Shown: piece by piece, positions 24,513 through 38,300 of the stretch
How positions within the stretch are numbered: position 1 is the first letter of the stretch
How the letters are laid out: every line of letters begins with the position of its first letter
Source: Glossina fuscipes
Taxonomy: Eukaryota > Arthropoda > Insecta > Diptera > Glossinidae
Assembly (NCBI RefSeq): GCF_014805625.2
Contig: NW_023998431.1
Coordinates: 6,843,567 to 6,907,566 of the forward strand
Direction: 5' to 3'
DNA length: 64,000 bases
Notes under the pieces: generated by a model
Told to the model about the DNA's origin: nothing
The model's input: the letters and a program-made list of their open reading frames with translations, nothing else
Database searches by the model: none
Program-made: the position numbers and the translations under genes

Positions 24513-25821
24513 AAAAAGGTGAGTGACAAGCTACTTTTATTTCTACGCAGCAAGGTTGCTCATAGGGGTTTACCATTGAATTCGATGAAAGAAGAGCAAC
24601 AATATGGGGACCAGATGCCAGCAGCAACTAATCTAGAAGCAACATATTTGGCTTCGAGCCATGCAGCATGTTGATCTGGTTTGGCACAGCAACGGCAAAT
24701 TGTAAAACCTACATGGTCTTCAAAGTTCGTGTCTTGCTATTTCCGAACGTGTGTCAGAGAATAGTACACTATAGTATTTTTATTTGTTTTACGTAATTAA
24801 TGGATAGCAAGAAAAATAAAAAAAAATAAAAAATTAAATAAATAATTTAAACCTACATTCATCCTAAACGAGAGCGATTGTAATAACAACTATCAAACTT
24901 GATACTAGCTTCCTGCCAAGTGTTTTAAAGACAGATGCATGGATTGAGATTGTTAACGCAGTGACCACTGTTAGCTTTAAGTTTAACTGTACAGTGACGA
25001 CAGACAATCATGCTAACTTTACTATAATATTTTCAGAAAGCTTTGGTTTTCATCGTCCTTTGACCCAATTGAAAGCAAATTAAGATTGACTTAAGGTTTT
25101 GCTGTTCTGCTAATATCGCATGTATGCGAAAAACTTGTCTATGTCTCTGCAAATAAACTTTAAGCCGCGGTCAATAAATGTGTGGGATATGTTAGATAGT
25201 AAACCAGTGTACTTAGTTCAATATTCGACATTTAATTTTTATCCATAAGATAATTTGTACACGTATTGCGGCATTCAATTCGTTAGAGCTAAAGATGCGA
25301 TGAATCTCATACTGACAGACCACAAGGGTATTGCTTCTGTTTTTTATTAACATTACGAAAATATGGAATTCTCTGCCGAGGGATATCAGGTTGATTGTCA
25401 ACACGTGCAGGTTTTCCGTTGAAATTAAAGCGTTCTATAACACTATCATTAATGCATGATTGTTGTAATCTAAGACTGAATGTCGCATTTTGTTATATTA
25501 TCATTGATATGATATGAATGTGTAGCCTGGAAGATTTGATTTTGTTGAGCGTTACTATCTGGTTTATAGTGAAATATAGCACTAAAAGAGATTCTATAAA
25601 GAAACTTGCTTAATGGATGATAATATTAGTCTGTGTGGTGTCAAAGAGTATTAAGTTATCATCCTCGTGGAATACGACTCCTTCAATATATGTGCTGTAA
25701 GAAACGCCTAATCTTATCGGTACAATAATGATATATTTTGCGCTTTTTCGTTGATTCTAATTTTAATATCAATTTTAGGCTTAAATTTTTATTTAGTTTC
25801 AGTTTATTTAGCTTTTAAACA
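24513..25821. other. no gene seen
   Basis: The first 200 bp may be further decayed Copia sequence; EATYLASSHAAC near 24634 vaguely recalls the Copia RNase H end but is too weak to assign. The remainder is AT-rich with no recognised feature. Confidence 0.45.
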
Positions 25822-25904
25822 ATTATTATTATTATTAATTTCGCCAGAGAAATAAATTCTAAGACTAAACTCTTAAAAGCACTAGCATCTAAGGCTATCG
25901 GCTT
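25822..25904 (-). mobile_element. SINE copy lacking the tRNA head
   Basis: Nearly identical to the body and (ATT)n tail of the SINE at 16808-16991 (TTTCGCCAGAGAAATAAATT and onward), differing at about one base. It stops just where the tRNA-like part would begin. Possible target-site duplication: TTAAACAAT (25815-25823) and TTAAACGAT (25903-25911), one mismatch. It is either a 5'-truncated insertion or the body of a related retroposon. Confidence 0.85.
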
Positions 25905-25980
25905 AAACGATGATTTATTATTAATATAATGTAATTAATAAATTCGTTTATTTTATTTTAAGTATGATGATCTCCTGCTA

Positions 25981-26517
25981 CTGGGTGTACAAATGAATTC
26001 GTTCTGCTGAAATTGGTTGCTTTATAAAACGTACCTGGCGAGTTCAAACTTGCTGGTAACTTCAGCTACGGGATTAATAAAATTGGTTTGGAGTGTAAAC
26101 GCTGTCGGCTACAAAACTGCTAGAAGCTGGTCTGAAAAATTTCGGGCAAAACCACTTTGCCTCCAGCAAAAGCAACTAAAAAAATAGTTTACTGTTTAGG
26201 CTAGGTTGTTAGTTGTACCGTTCCCTCTACATTCCCTGGACGTGCCCCCTTCCGATTATCACTTATTCAGATCGATGCAATCGTGTTTAGCAAATCAGCG
26301 ATTCACAAAAGTCGAAGATGTGCGAAAATAGGTCAATGGCTGCTTCATCTCCCAAGAGGCAAATTTCTACCGCGAGAGCATCCATAAGTTTCCCGATAAA
26401 CGAGAAATATAATGATATATAATAATGCAATAGTGCATATTTCGCTTCACAACATATATATTCTGAATACAATTGAATTTTTTCAAAAAAACAGAACGAA
26501 CTTATTTATGCACCTGT
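25981..26517 (+). mobile_element. internally deleted mariner derivative
   Basis: 537 bp flanked by TA on both sides (25979-25980 and 26518-26519). The left end, CTGGGTGTACAAATGAATTC then GTTCTG, and the reverse complement of the right end, ACAGGTGCATAAATAAGTTC then GTTCTG, are imperfect inverted repeats of about 26 bp. Inside, about 26230-26420 encodes the transposase C-terminus: VPPSDYHLFRSMQSCLANQR, then FTKVEDVRK, a TAG, VNGCFISQEANFYRESI. This is the third catalytic Asp (SDYH) and tail of a mariner. The N-terminal DNA-binding region and first two catalytic blocks are deleted, so it could only move in trans. It belongs to a lineage different from the other two mariners here. Confidence 0.85.
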
Positions 26518-26519
26518 TA

Positions 26520-28559
26520 ATTTCTATCGACTAAGGACTAACGTAATTTTTAAACTTTTATTGTTTTATATTTATTGAAAACAATGAAATAAATAAATAA
26601 ATAAAATAAAGAGATAGCGTAGATAGGGTCGCATGAAGCATGAATGCATCACATGTCAAATGTATTAACTCGATAAGCCCAAGGGCGGAGAATAATGAAA
26701 AAATTGTTTGTTTATATTTTTTTTGTACCTCACGTGTTTAGTAGCGAACTAATTTGGCATTCATATGTTATATACTTACCTTTTAATTGCTTAATGGCTC
26801 AAAAGATGTCGCCATTTAGGCTTAGTAAACATTATTATTAGAGAAATTAAAAAAAAATAAAAATAAAAATAAAAATTAGAAAGTAGTGGGACATTCACAA
26901 ATAATTTGGTAAATAATCAGTCAACTGCTCAGAATTGTAGTACGAAAACTTTGCATAATTCATGGACAAGAATGTATAATGAAGTCATCATATATGGTCT
27001 ATAAACCAAGCTGAACTGTTCAAGGAAATAGGGACGAGTGAATGCATACAAAACGAGCGTGAGCAAAATGAGCACCGTCAACAAATCATTTAATTTTTTG
27101 TTGAAACTCATAACACAGTTGGTTGAATTGACTAAACAATTGGTAAGTCGATCTACATTGTTGGCCTTTTATAGGTGCCTGGTAGAAAAATTGAACTCGA
27201 TAAATTAAAAAAATCTTGACGCAGGAACATCCGCATAGAGCTTAATCATGAACGTAACAGGAACCAATTCGCATCTCCTGGTCAATATCGGTAGCTGAAT
27301 AAGTCTCAACCTATTTATGCTGACTGATAAATTTAAGAAATGGTATAATCCATGTTAATGAAAACAATAAGAAATGTTTTTACGCTCTTTCTAGAAGATC
27401 AATATGATATTGATAATGTGGGTAAGCTAAAAATAGTTGAATATTCGAGAATAGTTGTAACTAATTCACTATAAAATCCTTTACAAGTATATGCCCAGTT
27501 TACCATTACCTACGGTATTTTCAGTTGTTTTTTTACATTTTCAATAATTTAATAACATGGAGCTCTTCCCACATCATGGGGTAAACTTATTTAGGTCATC
27601 ATCTAGGTCAAATTAAGCAAGCATGCAAGAAAACGATATACATTATCTTAAAAAAAAACATATTTTGTAACTTTCTTCAATTAAATTCAAATTTTACTAA
27701 AAACATTGTTCAAACAAAAGATATAAATATTTTTTAAAAGTTTGCAAAAAAAAACATATATGAAATAATTTAAAAAAATGTATTAAGGCAGCCTTAACCG
27801 TATTTTCCCAGTAGAAAAGCAGCATCTATCAAGGCACCCTGAAGGTAAATAAGTTGAACGATTTTCAAAGTAAAGCATTAACATTTTCTTGTGCTATAGC
27901 ATTTGCAAGAGGTGTACAAAACAATATGAACACTATGCGATATAGCACCACCTTGTTGTATGTTGGCAGCAGTGATTTCGTGCAATTAATGCGACGGGTA
28001 TGTATTGCGCACTTTTAGCTTTGTCTTTTATCTGGATTGCACAGTCAAAGTCTTGAAGATTATAGTTCAGTGTTTTAGACGCTTTGTTCTGCGGCGGTTA
28101 AAACTAACCTAAATTATTATGTTATGGCCTCTATAGATTTTTCATGCACTTGCAATTTAGGACTATATTTATTCGGAGTCAATTTACACAATCAGCAGTT
28201 TGTGTCTTGTTGCAGTAGCTTATAAAGTCATAAAGATGACGAGTTGAAGCTTTACGTGGAGATTTAAAAGGAATGTAACTCAAGATTTTACAGCCGGCTC
28301 GTCGCGACATTTTTTATTGATTATTCTTACAGCTTCCAGCTTCCTTATAATTAAGAAAGGTTAGCATGATTTTCTCGTAGAAAAGTAATGAATTATACCT
28401 TAGCTAAACGTTTGTGTGTATGAAGTAACTATTAGAAGATACACTAATTACTTTGAGGTGTAGAATAGTAAATGTTTTAGAAAAGAATACTTTGACCGTT
28501 GGGAATGTAAAGAATATAGACAAGATTTGGCCAAGACAAATTCACAGCAAACAATTTAG
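26520..28559. other. no gene seen
   Basis: AT-rich, with an A-rich patch near 26847-26878 (repeated AAAAAT). Open frames are short and show no motif. Confidence 0.5.
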
Positions 28560-29080
28560 AATTAATAAAGCTATCGTAGAAATACTTATGTCCGGTTATG
28601 CGTACGTTCGCTTAAGAAACTACATGTAAGTGCATAAGCAATAAGCTCTTCAATTTTTGATCCCTTGATAAATAGGAAAAATGCGTATAGCACAGACTAG
28701 GAAAACTAATTATAATATTAATTTTTGCCAAGTTTATTACTGATGAAAATGCGCAAATTGGAAATAATTATAGTAATATTTTGCTTTTAGTAAAAACATG
28801 TATCGTAGAAATTAGAGAGAATAATTATAATAAATTTTCTTTGCAATATATAGGTAGACATATAGAAAAATAATAGTAATTCTCTGAAAATAAAGCAAAT
28901 CCCTTTATGAAAAAATGCTCAAATTAAGATATCAAGTGTAAACGGTTAAGCACAGGAAAATGAAAAGTCGAAAACTCTGTTGTTTATGTGCCTGCACGCA
29001 ACTGCTTAACGCACGCACAATCGCACACAAGTATTGCTAGCGTAGTGCGACTACACTCACGCACAGATGTAGTCATAGCG
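28560..29080 (-). repeat. family B dispersed repeat, copy 1
   Basis: Matches 48330-48640 in the same orientation: GTAGAAAT...GAATAA, then ATAGAAAAATAATAGTAATT, then AACTGCTTAACGCACGCACA and CGCACACAAGTATT. It matches 46728-47095 and 59875-60159 in the opposite orientation. No coding capacity and no defined ends; the class is unknown. Start and end are approximate. Confidence 0.6.
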
Positions 29081-30177
29081 CCATAGTTCATGGTGTTGGC
29101 TTATGCGCCCTTGTCGTACAAATTTCAATAAATGCTCTCATTTCAATTGCTTTACTCTCTCTTACGGTCTTTAATATCGTTTGGATTTTATCGGGTGCCT
29201 TGGGCTGCTACTTAATAATTTTGCTAGCGAAATATTCCATCTTATACATAATGCGTTTGCAGTAAAGCAGATATTGGCTTATCTCAGTTCGATAAAGTTT
29301 TTGATAAATTATTATATAAGCAATTCGTTGTACAAATACGCATACATCGCAATAGCCTAATATCAAATGCTATTATAAAATCCTTAAGATTTTTCTACCA
29401 ATAATTTTAAAATATTTCAACGGAAAATAAGAATACATTTAAGAGTCACAACTGTCATTAAGTACACCCTTGCCTCTGATAATGGCCTAGTAATTATATT
29501 TGTAATTAATTGTAAAAAGAAAACCATATAGTTTGTAACTAATAGAGCAGTACGGATTACTAGAATATACCTGATAACTTGGAACATATGCGGGTGCCTA
29601 GAGCTAGATAGCAACAAAGTACATATTGTTGTAAGTATAAAAACAGATAAGAACATTTAAAATAGTTTGATTTAATACGCGTGCATGAGTAGCAAATAGA
29701 GATAGAGTACTTCGTTTGCAGGATTTCCACAACATAACGTCGAGATAAAGGTAAGGCTCACAAGTTTGTAAAATAATTTATAATCTGATTTTTACTGGTC
29801 TTGTAACCATCAACCTTCAAACTTCCCAGTATACTCTGGCCTCAACTCAAAGCTAAAATGTCACTTAGTGAACTTGGCTTTCTTCTTTTTTTGCCCTGTC
29901 CTCATGGTTGCTTAAAATTTGATGTTAACTTTTACGTACCTTCAGTGTCTAGTTAGTTCATCGTTTAATAGCCTACTAACGCTGACTTCTCGTACGGTTA
30001 CATGGTTTCATTAATGCTATTTTGCTTGAATGAACCACAACCACGCTCTCTTTTTTATTTATCGCTTATAATACTTTGTTTTTTTTTCATCACCGAAAAT
30101 GTGCCGGTATTACCGATAGAGCGCAGGCGCAGTCAGAGACCCTTCGAATAGGTTCAACGATAATAAGTAATGAAATT
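29081..30177. other. no gene seen
   Basis: No recognised feature. The 79-codon minus-strand frame at 29417-29656 is hydrophobic and without motif. Confidence 0.45.
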
Positions 30178-30606
30178 ATATTCGGTTACGACTGATTCTG
30201 TTACACTCATCACTTTTACCCTACAAAATATTGAAAAAGGGGAAAAATATAAATTTGCGCATTCCATAATATTGGGTGGCTGTTTTTTTTCTATTCTTGT
30301 AGAATAATTTTGCGAAAACTTTTAACGTGTATCTTTTGTAGTTCACGACCAACGAGCAAAAGACGCCGGGGGCAAAGGTGTTTTCAGTTTTCGTTCTACA
30401 GACGTGCGGACGTCGCAGGCGTGTTCTTTAATTTACTTTAGCCATTTTGAAACTCTCTTGCGAATTTGTAACGATATCTTCATTTTTGCCAACGGGAGAA
30501 TACTACACAGATACTACACAGTTGGTTAGACGGACAAACGGGCAGGCGGAGATGCTTAGATGCATTTCGAATTTGACAATCGTCAAGAATGTATACACTT
30601 TATGAG
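30178..30606 (-). repeat. family A fragment
   Basis: Begins with the degraded terminal motif ATTCGGTTACGACTGATTCT, followed by CATTCCATAATATTGGG. It then follows the family interior (GTCGCAGGCGTGTTCTTTAA, ATCTTCATTTTTGCCAACGG, then GTTAGACGGACAAACGGGCA) to the GTCAAGAATGTATACACTTT segment. A large internal part is deleted relative to the 22.5-kb copy, joining its two ends. Confidence 0.7.
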
Positions 30607-33600
30607 TTTATGGGCGAAGTACAATCATCTCATATGGTTTTCTATATCATTTTAACATTCACTCAGAATTATCTTTACACTCACTCATCCACCAACATTT
30701 GCTTTATGGAAAAATGTAGTAAGTTCTTCAGCAAATGCATTAAAGTTACTCCGTCCTTTGTTAATGGGGGACGTTTCAGTTGACAAAAGATAATCAAACT
30801 TTTACTAATATGCAAGTCGATATTTGTTCAAGTTTTTTGATCATTAATGGAAAAATTGTTGCACGCATCTAACGTCATTACCAGCTTCATGTTAAGAGTT
30901 TCGGGTATTTATTATATATAGCTTAGAAAAACACTCACAATCTACAAATATTTTTAATTAAAGTGAATAGCGATACCGATATAGCTATAGATGGCCATCT
31001 GTTAAAATGTTGCCTAAAACAAACTAATCCAGACCACTCGTCAAGGATAACCGCGATACGTTTGTTTCATGTGTCCTTGGTGCGCTGTTTCTCCGAAAAT
31101 GGAAAAAAGCGTTCATTCTTAGGCTAGTTTTTTAAAACGATTACCACAGCTAAGCTTACTAAACCCCGTCCAGAGCATATATGAGTTAAAAATTTGGGAA
31201 AATTTTATTCCGTCATATATTTACCGAACAGAAAACGCGTAGATATGCATCCTCATCTCTTTAGCTGCTCGAATAGTACTCAGAGCATCATCAAGATGCA
31301 GTAGATTCTGTTTCTGATATTTTTTTCCCATCACTTTTGAAAAAATCAACGAGATCGGCTCAAGGCTTTCAGGATTGACGGTCCAAATACCACATTTTAA
31401 TAGCATTTATTACTTCACTTTCATAGCGCACGTTCACATTTGAATTTAGTATGGAAAAATAATAAAAATAACAATTTCTTTTTTCTAAAATAATTTCTCT
31501 CATTTCACCGCAAACAAGCGAGTAGTATAAACAAACAAATTCGATTCAAGTGAAATGTAATCTCTTTTCTGCGTTTTTTTTAAATTTCTTACGTCGTGGT
31601 AGAGATCTCCGTTCGTTAGTCTAATCATTGGATACCCACGATTACCATGTGCGTTATAATTAGTTTTGTTAATTATGGCGTTTTTCAGTTTCTAACAAAT
31701 CAACATAGACCCAAACGAATGCAATTAACTTCAAAGAATCGAGCTATAATCTCAAACTGATTTGAATGTGTGTTTGTAATGTATGCTATAAACCGAATGA
31801 TACGATCAAATTGGGCGGGCATTGATTGTAAACGAAATATATTACAAATAAATTTTTGACTACTGCTACGCTTTAAGAGAGGTTCATAATTTTTGAAATA
31901 AATGTTGCAATTAGACTGTTGTTGCGTCCCTTAATTCAGTAAAGCTTCTTCATAACCTGTAAATGAAAAAGTTGATATTCTTCTTGTTCTTGAAATCCAT
32001 CTATAATATGCGCTGCAACCTACTTATAGCAAACACTTTTGATTTACACTTAAGCAGAAACTTCTGGTCTATAAACCATACGTTAAAGGCTTTCAGACTT
32101 TATATAAATGATACAAATAAATGAACTCAGAAAAGTGAACTTGTTCTGCGTGTGTAATATGCACTATCAATTCGGTTAACAAGTCCTTTTCTAAATATCA
32201 AACAGTCGCAACAGCCATGCACACGCCTTTATATAGATTGCAAAGTATATCTAACATATGATTGACTCATATAGATCGACTATAACAAAAAATTCATATT
32301 ATTTATCGAAACTACCAATCCTCAAAGATTTCAAGTCAAAATTTCGTGTTTGAAATTTTCTATCGATCACTTGTTTACGAGGTACGAGATACGAGAGTCT
32401 TAGCGGTGCTATTTCCCTTATTTTCCAAAGAATGCAAAAATCTGAATTTTGATACACCAAAATATCAAACGGCTTGAGCCTTGAAAAATGTTAGGGGACA
32501 TCTGCTACCGTTTTTCAAGTGGGTATGCCGGTTACTTAAAGTCGAACAAATGCGCCATATCAGAAGGCCATTTTCCTCCAACTTTACGGTTTTACGACTA
32601 TCATAGATTTACAAATCTGAAAACTACGATCGTGGAAAGACGGCTTAAATCAAATGGTGAAGTCATTGCGAAAGATAAAGCGTATTATGAATATCTTGGC
32701 AAGTTATTTTACAAAAAAGATCTCGAGATGTTTGAACAAGATTCAACTAATTCTGAAGGAGAGACTATGTTGATGAATAAAGCTAAATTCTGCAAATAAA
32801 TTAATATTTTTTACTTAGTCCACCAGAGAATTATTGCATAATTATAGATCCTGTGTTACCTAAGAGCCTAAACACATACGTATTTATAAATGGTTTTTAT
32901 GCCTATGCAATGTTAGGTTAGTTGCTTCCTTTTTCCTTTGGGTTAATATCATGTGCAATGCACTTAGCCATTGAAGTGCGAAGTGAAGTGAAGTGTTTTG
33001 TTGATAATGGTCTAAATATCATTCTAATATAGAGCACTAAAAATCAAAGAGTACGAAGGAAGCTGCTTGCCCTATATCTCACCGTTCACAAAAGCAATTA
33101 CCAGTTCGTCTGCGTTTTGTAGATTACTGTCTTTACATTGGAATTAGTAGCTTGTAGCGCTTCAATGCCCTTCTACTACTTATCGTGGAGATGCGGATAT
33201 TAATTACCAGCCTAGCTGTCACAATATCCGCATGTACGTTAAAAAGTGTTTTTTTTTTTTTTAAATCATTTCAACTTTGGCAAAAGGAAAACTGAATTCA
33301 TTACGCACATATAGATTAGTACATCTGCATTAGATGCAGTTATATACTAGAAGACCTTCTGGCTTAAGAATACACTCGCGCAACGAATGCTGATTTTCCA
33401 ATTAAACACGTTGTGGTGAAAGTAATATGTAGTGCAATCTTGGAATTGGAATTGGAGGTGTCTTATATTTAATTTGAATACAATTTTCTAACTCAAATAC
33501 TTAACGTGCACGCCTCAACTTAACTTACATGCCTTGTAATTTGCACAGCATACAATAGCGGTAGCATCGTTATCGCCACCGGCAATAAGTAAGCATTTCG

Positions 33601-34949
33601 ATAGGAGTCTTTTCTGACTCAAATATGTCACTAGTAAAGAGTGTGAATAGTGCCAAAGCCGATGGGCTGTATTGCGATGCATTTATGTTTATAGTTTCCT
33701 CCCACTTCTCCGTTGTTAATTAATTGTCTTCTGTGTTTTGTATTTGGAGTCTAATTTTTTAAATCTGTTTAACTTATCTTTTTAGATTAAAATACATTTT
33801 TCAACCTATGGCCATCTCTTTTTCTGTAGGACGCATAACTTCTCCCTTATTGATCGTCAAATCTCCAGAATTGTGTAAACCTGCTACTGACGCATTATTA
33901 GTTACGCAAGTGGCGAGTATAAATAGTAGTCATAAATAGTTTTTCGGGAAACTTGAACGTATTGCATTGAACACAATCCATTAACTTTTATTGATTCTCT
34001 GCGGTGAAAATTATTAACAGAATGCTTTGAACTAAACTTCCACGTATTTAAATTTACTTAAATACCTATCGTCTGTTAGTAATACAGTGCCTATACAAGC
34101 CTATGATGGACATATGTAGCAAATTTTAGTTATCTACAGCAACTTCTGCTACTGAAAGAAAGGGTTAACAAAAATTCTTTGCACGCAAAATTTTCAAAGT
34201 CTTTTGTACAATGACATCGAGAATCTTATACTTGTGCTAACTTTGCCCTAGTGTAAAACCATTATTTTTGTTAAATTGTATTATTTTATTTGCACATATA
34301 TAGTATGACAATAAGAAGTACAAAAAGCGATGGGTTGAAAAAACATTGAAAAAACTTATCAAATTACCAAACCCTTTAACCGTTAATTGCGACCGTATTA
34401 ATACACTGATCGTGATCACTCATTACTCAAACAAACAGACAATTTCGACGAATACCTGGCTTTTTGAATATATTCCCACATGAAAAATCGGAAAATCTGT
34501 CGATTTTTTCAAAATTGCTTCAGTTCTTTATTTGTTGTGTCTTTGGGGAGACAATGCTCATTTTCGAGCCTTGGCTTCCCGTAACGATCTCAGTAGACTC
34601 GCTAAATTCAATATTTCTTGTTTTATATTAAGTGCATTCTAATCGAATTTTGAATTATTTCAAAGAAAATGAATAGGAATGAATTCAGTAAGTTTAGCAC
34701 ATGTAAGCTGTCCGAGCCTCAAATTCGAAACCCGGTATTCGTGTAACAATAAAACTAACTTGTAGTATAACAAATGCTTTCAATAAGAATGGCTTCTCAA
34801 CATCCCCATGTACACCTCGGGAACTCTCGTTTTGGAAAAAGTGATTCATGAGCACAAAAAACGAAAAATGAAAAATACTATGACTGTTAACGTCCTTTCA
34901 GACTGTTAAACATTAAAATAAAAAACCAAAAAGACGGGAAATTATAATT
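30607..34949. other. no assigned gene; one unassigned ORF
   Basis: AT-rich sequence with short frames only. The only frame over 100 codons is 32488-32799, listed separately. A T-run of about 14 lies near 33248. Confidence 0.45.
32488..32799 (+). CDS. unassigned open frame, 103 codons
   Basis: Begins at an ATG. Charged protein with a Lys/Glu-rich second half (KDKAYYEYLGKLFYKKDLEM) and no signal peptide or membrane segment. I recognise no domain. It could be a degraded transposon protein or a chance frame; there is no splice or promoter evidence. Confidence 0.15.
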   Translation: MLGDICYRFSSGYAGYLKSNKCAISEGHFPPTLRFYDYHRFTNLKTTIVERRLKSNGEVIAKDKAYYEYLGKLFYKKDLEMFEQDSTNSEGETMLMNKAKFCK

Positions 34950-35365
34950 GGGTGGAGCTATGATGGTAATCTTTTATACTCACTATCTTTATTTTAAAAA
35001 AAAACTGAACGAAGAAGCAAAAAACTAAATTTCCGTATTATAATAATAATATAATATATGTATGCATTCTACATAATATTATGTGGATGCGGCTGAGTTT
35101 TTCCATTTTTGTAAAATACAAGTGGAGATCTTTGTTTTGACAATTCAGAAAGGAGAGTTCTTCTCAGTGTATGTATTACTGTAGACGTGCCCTTCTAACA
35201 TATTCAATACCAACCTGTGCATAAGAACTTTCGTTGTTTGTCCCAAATTTGAAGCCAATGTCCTCACTTTTATGGCCGAGAAAATGTTTACCGCAGACAT
35301 AACGCAGACGAACAGACAGAAATGCTATCTAGTGTTGACCAAGAGCGTATATGCTCTGTGTGAAA
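34950..35365 (-). repeat. family A fragment
   Basis: Contains the interior blocks ATTCAATACCAACCTGTGCA, TTTGAAGCCAATG and AAATGTTTACCGCAGACATA, ending at the GTTGACCAAGAGCGTATATG segment, in the same order as the 22.5-kb copy. The head at about 34950-35000 is strongly diverged. Confidence 0.6.
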
Positions 35366-38300
35366 AAATGTATTATTTTGGGCCCAAATTAATAATTAAC
35401 ATCACAAACTTCACGATATGCTTTTGACAAACTTTTCCTTGGCAGAAATAATGAGTCGGTAGCTCCCTTCAAGTAGCTGTTAGCCTAGCATCTATCCAAC
35501 GGTCGTCGCGATTAAGCCACATGAACTACACACATGAACACATTCTAAAAGTATTTGTTAGCGAATTAGAAAAGTCAAAGATCAGCAGCTAACGCATTCG
35601 TCCACGAGTCCCGAGAGAGGATCCATTTAACAGACAATCTTTTCAGAGAGCTCGGAGAAGACCTTGGATTTTGTAAAAAAAAATTTCTTGAACTTGTTTC
35701 CTCACATTCTAAACGGCTCAAAGCATTAATTAAGCTAATAAAGAAAAGAATTTCTAAAACATTCACGATAGCTTTGCTTCTGAAAAAGAACTCTGTGCAA
35801 TTAACAAAGATCTTTCTTATCTTTTTTTGCTTATCTTGATGAGTATGTTAACTTGAAATCGATTCCGTTGTCGGAAATATGTACGTTGTTGAAGAACTCT
35901 TTCCGTTAAAAACTTTTTTATGATGTTGTTAACGTATATATACATATGTAATCATATTTAACCATAAAATAGGCAAAAAGGAGAAAATATTCACTCCTTA
36001 TATAAGCATTTACCGAAAATTTTTCTATATACAATCATGTCGAAAGTTATGATGTTAACTAATACATATATATATGTATATACATATTTTTGCTTTAGAT
36101 GACTGGATTGATGTACATAGGCAGTAATTTATGATTGTGTCACAACATAAACCTATATATGTACAAATGAAAATTTAAACATACATATGTATGTGTATTA
36201 TCATTTTTGATTATATGTGTATAACCATTTAAACGAATATTTTGGCATAATAATGCGTCAAATGTCGTTTTTGAAAAAAAAAAAATAACCACACATACAC
36301 ACTCACACACGCACGTATATATATATCCACATATATATATTTATATGATATATGATTATACATACAGATATGTATGCATACATATTTATACATTTATTTG
36401 CAGTACGTGTATATACAATATAAACCTACATAAAAATAATTTTGCTTAAGAGAGAAACATACCCACATACACATTTGATTACGTACTTCTTAAGATATGC
36501 TCTTTTTTTCTGACATTGCGTACTTTTTCCCACCCACATCTATTTCGTTTCATTCGAAAGCCGTGAAGGACAGTGGAAATATTTGTTTTTAAGCGCATTT
36601 TCACATGTTAGGTTAAAATATTGCTTAAAAATGTATTACATGTACGCTCCTTTAACTCTATTGAGAGCTTAGAACACTTGCTTAAATAAATGATATCCCG
36701 TTATTTTCAAGGGCAAGTTTCAAGTGATAGAAAGAATGTAATCCCCAGAGTTTTGACGTTTAACTTACTGACACGACTTTATAGACATTATCCGTCGTTT
36801 ATCATAGTATTGCCTAGGGAGCATAAAATTCACTGTAAGAATAATACGTTTTTTTATACACACCTGGGCTGCAGGCTACGTAAGCTTTATGTCAATGGTG
36901 TAGCACCCAGAAGGGATAACGATAAACGCAAATTTTATTACACAAGCGTACATCGATTCAGAAAACTATTTTGAATTTACGTAAAAATGCTTAGCCTTCT
37001 GTCTGTCGAAAGTTCGACGCTCTATGGTGTTGTTCAATATGTAAGTCACAATTTTTGAGATAGTTTGACGAAACTATCAATAGACTGATACAATTTGGTT
37101 CAAGGACGAAGGCTACTGAAAATGTATTGAATTGAACCAATTTTTCTATGATTCTCTATACAAAAGTTATTATATAAAAAAATTTATAATTTTCAACATT
37201 TTTCGGTAAAAATCGGTCGTTTTTTTTCTGCTTGGACATACGAAACGAAGGTAAAAAAATTAGATCAGACGTACCAATTTTTCGAAAAATATGCTCGTAT
37301 GAAGTGTAGTTTGACGTAAAAATTAATTTTATGAAATTTGGATCACGTGGGTCTACTTTCTGTATTCCGACCTATATAAAAGATCTCATGAGGACTGTGT
37401 CTCTGTATGACAACACGCTTTATGCCAGTTATAGGTGCAAAATAGAAAAATTTTTAAAGAGAAAATTAAATCTCCTAAATTTTGACCATGCTTGTTTGTG
37501 TTTGAGACCCGCCTCAAATAAAGTCCCCCATCGAAAGAAGGCTTTTGCAGGGAAACATAGTGCTATATATTATTTGGTGTATTGCAACGATAATAAATGA
37601 AAAATGATTTTAAGCGATGTCGTGTAAGGTAGTTGCTAACCGTCGATTTTCGACAAGTGTAGTGTTTTCACGTGTTTCACTTCATGGTTCTGGCCTTAAA
37701 CTCATTCAACATTAAACGATTTACATTGATATGTTTGTGAATACAACTTCCTCTTTTCAAGTTTCGTTATCTCGCAAAAATAGAATCGACAGTGTAGCTT
37801 CTGAGGGAGATGATTAAATTACGTCACATAGATTATATGCCAGTATGTCGCAATGAGAAAACATTAACTGTAACAAAAGGGACATATGCAGAAACATATT
37901 ATGTACGTAGAAGCCATATATATTGATGAAGCCTCAATGTTCCTTTTTTGCCGGCTATAAACGTTTGCAAACTGCAGATATCTTCTTTGTTAGATTTAAT
38001 AGTAGTATAATAAGCAAAGAGGAAGAACATTATAAGCGACGAAATTACTTAACTAATATTAAAAAGTCATACTAAAAGAATTTAGCAAACCGATTTCTCG
38101 GAAGCATTAAAAAAGCACTTTAAAAAAAATAATTTTGTAATTAGTTATGCTGGCTTTTTATTGCAATCAGTTGAAAGTATATGTTTTTAAACACTTAAAT
38201 TGACATTGACGCATAGAAAGAAAGCCAGAAACGAGAACACCAATCACGCTCGTTGTAAAAAGGATTTGCTAGTCAACATTCCTCCTCAACGAGCACATAA

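Noticed and set aside
25213..25404. 63-codon minus ORF as LINE RT C-terminus
   Set aside because: Only vague similarity in spacing of Asn/Arg residues; no diagnostic block.
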